Source of the DNA: Paraspadella gotoi
Lineage: Eukaryota > Chaetognatha
Reading direction: 5' to 3'
Assembly (NCBI GenBank): GCA_051294375.1
Contig: CM119270.1
Coordinates: forward strand, 21,943,897-22,007,896
Length of the DNA: 64,000 nt
Shown piece by piece: positions 57,564 through 64,000 of the stretch; the stretch's first letter is position 1; every line of letters begins with the position of its first letter. The position numbers and the translations under genes are program-made. The notes under the pieces were generated by a model. That model worked only from the letters and a program-made list of their open reading frames with translations. It was not told where the DNA came from and did not search any database.

Positions 57564-58270
57564 GTAAGTGCTTGATACTGAGTGGACAATGGGAAGTAAG
57601 TGCTTGGTGTGGAGTTGACAATGAGAAGTAAGTGCTTGGTGGTTAGATAAAATATTTTTTGGTATCGGGGTAGAGGGATTGCTCACTAGAGTGATGTGAA
57701 AATGATAAAATTTTAGAAAATTAAAATTTAGCATATAAAATATGAAAATAAAAACCAATAAAAATACTTAGCTAAATGTATTTTTTAATTTTATACAAGT
57801 GAGCTTTATTTATATATAATAATAAGTATATAATAGGCTAAAATTTTAAAATACAAATTTTTAAATTTTAAGATCGGATTTGGATTTCTTACAAAAAGTT
57901 TATATAAGAAAGTATAATTCTTTTTAAAAAATTATTCATTAAGTTGGATAAGAATGTAAAAAACTATATTAAAAAAGCTGATTTATAATTTCTTGTTTAA
58001 AATTATAGTTTTTTTATAATTTTAACCTAATTAATGACATAATTTTAAAAACTTTTTACATTATATAAAGGTAGTACTATATACAAAATAAGCTGACTGG
58101 TCTACTATATTTGTAAAAAAAAATAACTAAAGTTTAGTATTTACTAATAGGATAGTTTTCAAGATATATCTGCTATTGTGTATAGACTTTCGATTTCATT
58201 GAATTTCGAATTTAAGGAGGAAAACAATATATTTGTTTTGCTTCAACAAATTTTTATGACATTTTTTTTC

Positions 58271-58313
58271 GGACATGTTTCGACTCTACAGTTAGAGTCT
58301 TCATCTTCATCAA
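58271..58313 (-). ncRNA. Hammerhead ribozyme-like motif, best stem II in the window
   Basis: On the minus strand GATGA is followed by a 6-bp stem II (GACTCT, six-base loop, AGAGTC), then GAAACATGTCC. The layout matches the hammerhead core, with a minimal stem III as in Penelope-like elements. The first bases of the CTGATGA box read AAGATGA or TTGATGA depending on register, so activity is uncertain. Confidence 0.5.
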
Positions 58314-58320
58314 CACAATG

Positions 58321-58365
58321 CTGATGAGGACTTTAACTGTATACATGTAGAGTCGAAACATGTCC
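58321..58365 (+). ncRNA. Hammerhead ribozyme-like motif with intact CTGATGAG box
   Basis: CTGATGAG at 58321-58328, stem II with GACT pairing AGTC, then GAAACATGTCC at 58355-58365. It is the inverted partner of the motif at 58271-58313, and together they form a hairpin of about 210 bp (58210-58423). Confidence 0.5.
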
Positions 58366-58844
58366 GAAAAAAAATGTTTTAAAAATTCGTTGAAGCAAAA
58401 CAAATATATTGTTTTCCTCCCTAAAGATATATCTGCAAAATTTTAATTCCAAACTTTCACTTCACCCTATTGTTCAATGTCTCTTTTTCTCCCTCTCTTA
58501 CTCTTTGATAACATGTTTTATATTTTTTATCTAACTTTTTATAAAATATCTGAATCTTGAATAAATATTTTCAAAATATTATTTTTAATTTTACTATCGC
58601 TATGAATATATTGTATTTTATAATACTGTTCGCCAAAAAATAATAGCACATGTGTGATCATTAACTGAAACATTTCCTAATTGTTTTACATCTGAAAAAA
58701 ATAATATTTTCAAAATAATATAATTGTATTGTGGATAATATTTTCCCGCAATTATAGCCTACATAAAACCAATTGAGAAATTTTCAGTTTATTCAATAAA
58801 TAGATATTATACCTATTGACTTTAGACATACCAAGACCAAGACA

Positions 58845-59035
58845 TACAAAGATCTTGCAAGCTTTCAATCAAAACTCTCACATATAAATGATTGAAAGCT
58901 TGCAGGGGCCTGCTATGTCATTATCTTGTAAGAGTGATGGAGGTTTTAAACTACCAGAGCCTGTTCAAAGTCTGGGACAAGATAGCTCATTTATTTAATG
59001 AATGGCTTATTATTATATTTTGTACCAATTTAATT
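58845..59035 (+). repeat. Dispersed repeat R1 in intron 3
   Basis: R1 copy with TTGAAAGCTTGCAGGGGCCT, TAAGAGTGATGGAGG and CAAAGTCTGGGACAAGATAG. It ends about 60 bp before the exon 4 acceptor. A small inverted repeat of CTTGCAAGCTTTCAATCA precedes it. Confidence 0.75.
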
Positions 59036-59097
59036 CTTGTTTATTAAAACATCTATCATTCATCTTTTTATTCATTCTTCCTTCTGTTTATCCCCAG

Positions 59098-59264
59098 CTC
59101 TGACCGACGCTGCCTCAACTCTTTCGATGCCTGCGCTGCCGCGTACAACGGCAGCGGCTGCTGCTGCCAGGCGGAAGATTGCAACAAAGATATCAAAACT
59201 TGCCAAGATCGAGTTCAACTAGAATTGAGGACAAATTCTGGCGGCGTTTTCCTTTCATCCACCA

Positions 59265-59295
<31 letters not shown>

Positions 59296-59326
59296 AGTCA
59301 GCATCAACTCTGGCGATTTAGTCTGA
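59098..59326 (+). CDS. Ly6/uPAR-like cysteine-rich protein, exon 4 (LU-like ending and membrane anchor)
   Basis: Acceptor TTATCCCCAG ends at 59097, phase 2 in, stop TGA at 59324-59326. Encodes residue 134 onward: RRC, DACAAAYNGSGCCCQAEDCN, then a last cysteine in IKTCQ. The CC-x4-CN string (C156, C157, C162, N163) is the hallmark end of LU domains. N151 is in an N-G-S glycosylation site. Residues 184-203 are hydrophobic and include nine consecutive valines from (GTC)9 at 59267-59293, ending SINSGDLV. This is either a GPI-attachment signal, with small residues NSGG just before it, or a single membrane span. The mature protein has 20 cysteines, an even number. I infer a cell-surface protein; the ligand is unknown. 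Confidence 0.85.
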
Positions 59327-60324
59327 GACAACAACGATATCTTTGTCAACTGAAAATCGTAATCACTTTCAATTTCAGGGTTAGGGTTAGGAAAAAGAGA
59401 TGCCTCGCATCTATCTCTCTTTTACATATTTTGCTCGATCACGAGGTCACGAATTTGACTGGTCGATTTTCAGTCCGTTCACTGTCGTTTCCTGGTATTT
59501 TTTTAGTCACGTTTTAGTCCCACATTGAAGCACGTCGCCCGTCCAAAATACAGTTTTACAGGACATATATGGACTTTTATTATTGCGAAAAAACACTTGG
59601 CGACCTTTTTTCTTTATAACTCGTATTGAGATTGACCTTAAGCAATTTCTACCATAATACTCCATCATCAAACTTCACGGTCGTGCAACGTCCTAAAGAA
59701 ACTTCTTCACAGTGGGGACAAAATGATTTGTCAAAAATTGTAAGTATTATAAATATTCAAATGAATGGAGATATTACGCGGGCCATATCCTTGCAGTTTA
59801 AACTGTTCAAATTCGCGCAGTTTTCGGGAAAGAACTATAAGTTTCACCGCAACTACGCCCTGCGGGCGGTCTTCGCCGGGGATTTCATTCCCGGCAATCC
59901 CCGCACCAATTCATGACGGGGACGATGATATGGCCCACTCTCTCTCTCTCTTCCTTTCTTCTCTCTCTTTCACTTTCTCCTCTCTCTCTCTCTCTCTCGT
60001 CTCTTTCCTTCAATCTCCAAAGAATAAAAGATAGAAAAAAGAACAATAATTAATTTTAAAAAGGCAGGTTTCCCAGACAAAAGATAACATTAAAAACTTT
60101 GCGAGACTTTTTTTATTATATTTATATCATATTTTGGGTCACTTTCACTGTTACCACTGAACATTTAGTAATAAACATTATATATTTGTCTGATATAGGC
60201 GGTCCCACTTATATTTAATCCATAATTATTATATTTATTATAAAATTGGACTAGATAATATGCAAATGATACATTTTGTGTTGTTGGGCAGAAGTTATGT
60301 CATTAAGCTGACATACATTTTTTG
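59327..60324. other. 3' region of the Ly6-like gene and repeat-like DNA
   Basis: A TCAGGGTTAGGGTTAGG segment near 59377 is only about two telomere-like units. 59790-59930 contains GTTTAAACTGTTCAAA and CCGGGGATTTCATTCCCGG self-complementary motifs related to 60970-61200. (TC)n is at 59938-60000. The first AATAAA seen downstream is near 60022, so the 3' untranslated region may be about 700 nt. Confidence 0.45.
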
Positions 60325-61524
60325 CATGCAATCGTAGGAATGGGAAGAGTTTAAAGTAGAAACCACACAAGACACATTTATTTTGAATTTTTCAAGATTT
60401 CCTCTCTCTATCTCTCTCTGATTGATTGATTGATTTTGACTCACTTAATAAATCATTTTTTAAAAAAGGTTAATTTCCTTATATCAACTTTTAGTGAGGA
60501 ATTCGAATCTGCTTTTAAAAATAAGAAAAAAACATTTTAAAATTTTGACATTTTCTATGGGCGTATGCAAAAATTAAAAAATAAAAATTACATTTTTTTT
60601 TATTTAAAAATGTTCACAGGTGTTCGTGATCGTTCGTGATCTACTATTCGACAGAGAGAGAAAGATATATATGAAAATTGAAAAAAAGAGAAAGAGGTAG
60701 AAAGAGAGAGAGAGAGTGAGAGAGAAAGTAAGAGAGAGCTAAAAATAGAAAAAAAAGAAATAGAGAGAGATAGAGATAGAAAGAGAGAGAGAGAGAGAGA
60801 GAGAGATGAAAATAGAAAAAGAAAAAGAGAAAGGTAGACAGAGAGAGAGAGAGATAAAATAAAATAGAGGGTTTAAAAAATAAATGCAAATAAATTATTT
60901 TTTTTTAAATTAGGATCGTAATGACATTGCAGGAGAATTAATTAAAATATTTTTATAACAAGGACTCCCCATGATTAACAGATCTAGTGATTTGTGACGG
61001 GGATAGGGCTTCAAACGTTAATCCCCATCAAAAATATTGGCGGGGATTCCCCGTCATGGATAAGGCAGAGGGCTTCAAACAGTGATCCCCGTAAAAAATA
61101 GTGGCGGGGATTCCCCAAAACAGAGGAAAAAAAGACAGTTTTCGTGAACAGAAAGAGGGCGCAGTTCAAACTGTCCCCTTATAGGCAGTTCAAACTGCGC
61201 CTTATTGAACGGCGTCATACTTGAATGAATGACACTATGATAAGTTAGTGTTCAATTCAGTCAATTCATTCACTCTCTCCACTGTCTCGCTCTCCATTTG
61301 ACCATTAACTCTTCTATTCCAGAAGTCGATAACAAGTCGCATCCCTAAATCACTCAACTCATGACCAAACCTAACTTAACCCTTTTTTACCCCTTCGATG
61401 TTAGGCCTAATAAATCAATGAAATGAGAGGAGGAGGAGGAGGAGGAGGAGGAAGAGTAAGAAGAGGAAGCTGTATTTAAAGGGAGAGAGAAGGGTGCGAC
61501 TTTTCAAATCCCGTTGTGACTCGA

Positions 61525-61559
<35 letters not shown>
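60325..61559 (+). repeat. Palindrome IV, left arm
   Basis: Inverted counterpart of 62262-63510. Landmarks are GAATGGGAAGAGTTTAAAG at 60339, a GA-rich block, a tandem of about 70 bp with GGCTTCAAAC and GGCGGGGATTCCCC at 61006-61120, CAGTTCAAACTG at 61151 and 61187, and (GGA)n at 61428-61452. Confidence 0.88.
60970..61200 (+). repeat. Tandem of about 66 bp with self-complementary GGGGATTCCCC motifs
   Basis: GGGCTTCAAACGTTAATCCC at 61007 and GGCTTCAAACAGTGATCCCC at 61070 begin two units, each ending GGCGGGGATTCCCC. CAGTTCAAACTG palindromes follow. The inverted copy is at 62620-62870, with a related fragment at 59790-59930. Confidence 0.75.
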
Positions 61560-61783
61560 NNNNNNNNNNNNNNNNNNNNNNNNNNNNNNNNNNNNNNNNN
61601 NNNNNNNNNNNNNNNNNNNNNNNNNNNNNNNNNNNNNNNNNNNNNNNNNNNNNNNNNNNNNNNNNNNNNNNNNNNNNNNNNNNNNNNNNNNNNNNNNNNN
61701 NNNNNNNNNNNNNNNNNNNNNNNNNNNNNNNNNNNNNNNNNNNNNNNNNNNNNNNNNNNNNNNNNNNNNNNNNNNNNNNNNNN
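61560..61783. other. Assembly gap (224 N)
   Basis: Run of N near the centre of palindrome IV, after (TC)n. Confidence 1.
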
Positions 61784-61856
61784 TCGGTTGTGGAAAGACG
61801 ACGCCGATGAATAATTCGAAGCTGGAGAGGGAGACAGATAGGGAGAAGGTAAGAGT

Positions 61857-61889
<33 letters not shown>

Positions 61890-62177
61890 CTCTCTCTCTC
61901 TCTTCCTCTCTCTCTTTCTCTCTCTCCCTCGCGCTTTTAATTCTCTGTCTCTCTAAACTCACTTCTCCCTCTCTATCTTTCATTACCTCACCTTTTTCTT
62001 CCTCTCTCTCTCTCTTTCTCTCTCTCCCTCGCTTTCCTTTATTTCTCTTTCTCTCTTAAACTCTCTCTCTCTCATCTTCCTCTCTCTCTCTCTCTCTCAT
62101 CCACTTTACCTTCTCCCTATCTTCTCCCTCTTCCCAGCTTCGAATTATTCATCGGCGGTCGTCTTTCCACAACCGAA
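61784..62177. repeat. Inner inverted repeat of palindrome IV
   Basis: 61784-61850 (TCGGTTGTGGAAAGACGACG onward) is inverted at about 62105-62177. The middle holds (GA)n directly joined to (CT)n at 61859-61902 and more pyrimidine repeats. Confidence 0.85.
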
Positions 62178-62232
62178 TCTTCGGCTATAAAACATTAATC
62201 AGGGTCAAGGAGGTCCATGATTTCTTTTTTGG

Positions 62233-62261
<29 letters not shown>

Positions 62262-62278
<17 letters not shown>

Positions 62279-63510
62279 ATCGAGTCACAACGGGATTTGA
62301 AAAAGTTCGCACCTTCATCGTCTTCCCTTTTAAATACAGCTCCCTCTTCTTACTCTTCCTCTCACCTCCTCCTCCTCCTCCTCTCATTTCATTGATTTAT
62401 TAGGTCCTAACATCGAAGGGTAAAAAAAGGGTTAAGTTAGGTTTGCGTCCATGAGTTGAGTGATTTAGGGATGCGACTTTGTTTATCGACTTTCTGGAAT
62501 AGGAAGAGTTAATGGTCAATATGGAGAGCGAAACGTGGAGAGCAGTAAGAATTTGACTGAATGAATCACTACTAGTATCATAGTTGTCATTCATTTCAAG
62601 TATGACGCCGTTTCAAATAAGGCGCAGTTTGAACTGCCTATAAGGGGACAGTTTGAACTCGCCCTCTTTCTGTTCACGAAAACTCGTCTTTTTTCCTCTG
62701 TTTTTTGGGGAATTCCCCCCACTATTTTTAACGGGGATCACTGTTTTGAAGCCCTCTGCCTTATCCAATGACGGGAATCCCCGCAATATTTTTGATGGGG
62801 ATTAACGTTTGAAGCCCTACCCCGGTCACAAATCCACTAATCTGTTAATCATGGGGAGTTCCTTGTTTTATAAAAAAATTTTAATTAATTCTCCTGCAAT
62901 GTCATTACGATCCTAATTTAAAAAAAAATAAATTTATTTTGCATTTATTTTTTTAAACCGCTAATTTTATTTATCTCTCTCTCTTTCTTACCTATTCTCT
63001 TTTTCTTTTTCTTATTGTTCATCTCTCTCTCATCTCTCTCTCTCTCTTTCTATCGCTATCTCTCTCTATTTCTTTTTTTCTATTTTCTAGCTCTTCTCCT
63101 TACTTTCTCTCTCACTCTCTCTCTCTCTTTCTACCTCTTTCTTCTTTTTTTCAATTTCATATATATCTTTCTCTCTCGTATCTAGTAGATCACGAACGAC
63201 AGAACACTTGAACATTTTTAAATAAAAAAAAATGAATTTTTATCTTTTAATTTTTCATACGCCATTAGAAATGTCAAATTTTAAAAAATGTTTTTTTTCT
63301 TATTTTTAAAAGCAGATTCGATTCCTCACTAAAAGACTATATAAGGGAAATTACCCTTTTTTTAAAAATGATTATTAAGTGCATCAAAATCAATCAATCA
63401 AATCAAGAGAGATAGAGAGAGGAAATCTTGAAAAATTCAAATAAAATGTGTTCTTGCGATGGTTTCTACTTTTAAACTCTTTCCCATTCCTACGATTCCA
63501 TCAAAAATTT
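62262..63510 (-). repeat. Palindrome IV, right arm
   Basis: Inverse of 60325-61550, from TCATCGAGTCACAACGGG at 62278 to TTCCCATTCCTACGATTCC at about 63481-63499. It differs from the left arm by scattered substitutions and indels. No gene was recognised. Confidence 0.88.
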
Positions 63511-63524
63511 AATCTCTTCTCTTT

Positions 63525-63549
63525 NNNNNNNNNNNNNNNNNNNNNNNNN
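63525..63549. other. 25-N gap
   Basis: Exactly 25 N, 15-30 bp beyond the end of the palindrome IV right arm. Confidence 1.
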
Positions 63550-64000
63550 AGAGAGAGAGAGAGAGAGAGAGAGAAAGAAAGAAAAGAGAAACAAAAAAAA
63601 GCTTGTGTTGGAAAAGTTTGAGATGAAAGCGGAAAATTGGAGTCTCACTCATCCATCAAACTTTTTCATATTCATTCATAAAGAAAACAAGCTAGATATT
63701 TTTTCAAAATGTTGCATCAATAACTTTAACATTTCCTATAAGAACCTTTATAACTTGACAAGAATCAAGATTTACATATATTTAGTCATATTATAATGTC
63801 CTATAAGAACATTTATAACTTGACAAGAATAAAGATTTACATCTATTTAGTCATATTAACATTTCCATAAGAATGTTATAAAGAATATTATTTTTTAAAT
63901 TATAAAAAAATTAATTATATTTTTATTTAATTTTTTAATTCCCATGAGTTTTTTCAGAGCTCCTCTTAAAGCCCATTGAATTTGGAAAAGGTTTATACCA
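63550..64000. repeat. AT-rich end of window with a 67-bp tandem duplication
   Basis: After (GA)n, a segment with TATAAGAACMTTTATAACTT and TAACTTGACAAGAATMAAGA is present twice at 63737-63795 and 63800-63860, with a third partial unit following. No gene was recognised. Confidence 0.6.

Larger units (their letters stand above)
57675..58475 (+). mobile_element. Short hammerhead-ended element in intron 3 (no interior)
   Basis: 57675-58060 matches the AT-rich end at 14305-14790: GAGTGATGTGAAAATGAT, TTAAAATTTAGCATATAAA and GATCGGATTTGGATT. 58130-58475 matches the other end (18040-18140): AATTCCAAACTTTCACTTCA. Two hammerhead-like motifs in inverted orientation meet in the middle. The 2.9-kb interior of the palindrome I element is absent, so this is either an empty ancestor or an internally deleted relative. 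Confidence 0.65.

Overview
The window is metazoan nuclear DNA. GT-AG introns, secreted cysteine-rich proteins split into short exons, dispersed non-coding repeats and very dense microsatellites all point that way. The (AG)n/(TC)n load, together with (GTC)n, (TTA)n and (GGA)n tracts, is reminiscent of crustaceans or another repeat-rich invertebrate, but I cannot name the organism. Most long open frames are translations of (GA)n, (CT)n or poly-purine DNA and are not genes.

Two genes can be supported. At the left edge, on the minus strand, two exons (2691-2561 and 909-738) encode the two halves of an RBL/SUEL-type galactose-binding lectin domain. Its 3' exon runs into an assembly gap, and the rest of the gene is outside the window or unrecognised. 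At 55744-59326 on the plus strand, a complete four-exon gene encodes a 209-residue secreted or membrane-anchored protein with 20 mature cysteines and a Ly6/uPAR-like CC-x4-CN ending. Its C-terminal membrane segment contains nine valines encoded by a (GTC)9 microsatellite. A (GAC)9 tract, perfectly complementary to it, ends four bases before the start codon. Intron 2 holds a 933-bp hAT-like non-autonomous transposon with an exact 8-bp target duplication. Intron 3 holds a short copy of a hammerhead-motif element.

The rest of the window is repeats, and their arrangement looks largely like assembly structure. 3117-23281 is a giant inverted repeat centred on a 25-N gap at 13639-13663. 27677-30203 is directly repeated at 30229-32889 across another 25-N gap. 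39490-55385 is a complex of two inverted pairs plus direct repeats around 25-N gaps at 46739 and 50321. 60325-63510 is a fourth palindrome around a 224-N gap. Copies differ mostly by single-base indels, like unpolished long reads extended into unclosed gaps, except for 3.2 kb of the first palindrome (8995-12228 against 14806-18039), where the arms agree base for base as far as I can check.

Inside the first palindrome lies a composite mobile element. Its ends are in inverted orientation and carry hammerhead-ribozyme-like motifs (CTGATGA, stem II, GAAACATG) like those reported for Penelope-like elements. These ends flank about 2.9 kb of sequence that is not low-complexity. The intron-3 copy at 57675-58475 has the same two ends without that interior. 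Two further dispersed families, here called R1 and R2, recur beside this element and elsewhere. A block with four CCAAT boxes and a TATA box recurs in three copies near 46.3, 49.0 and 50.4 kb.
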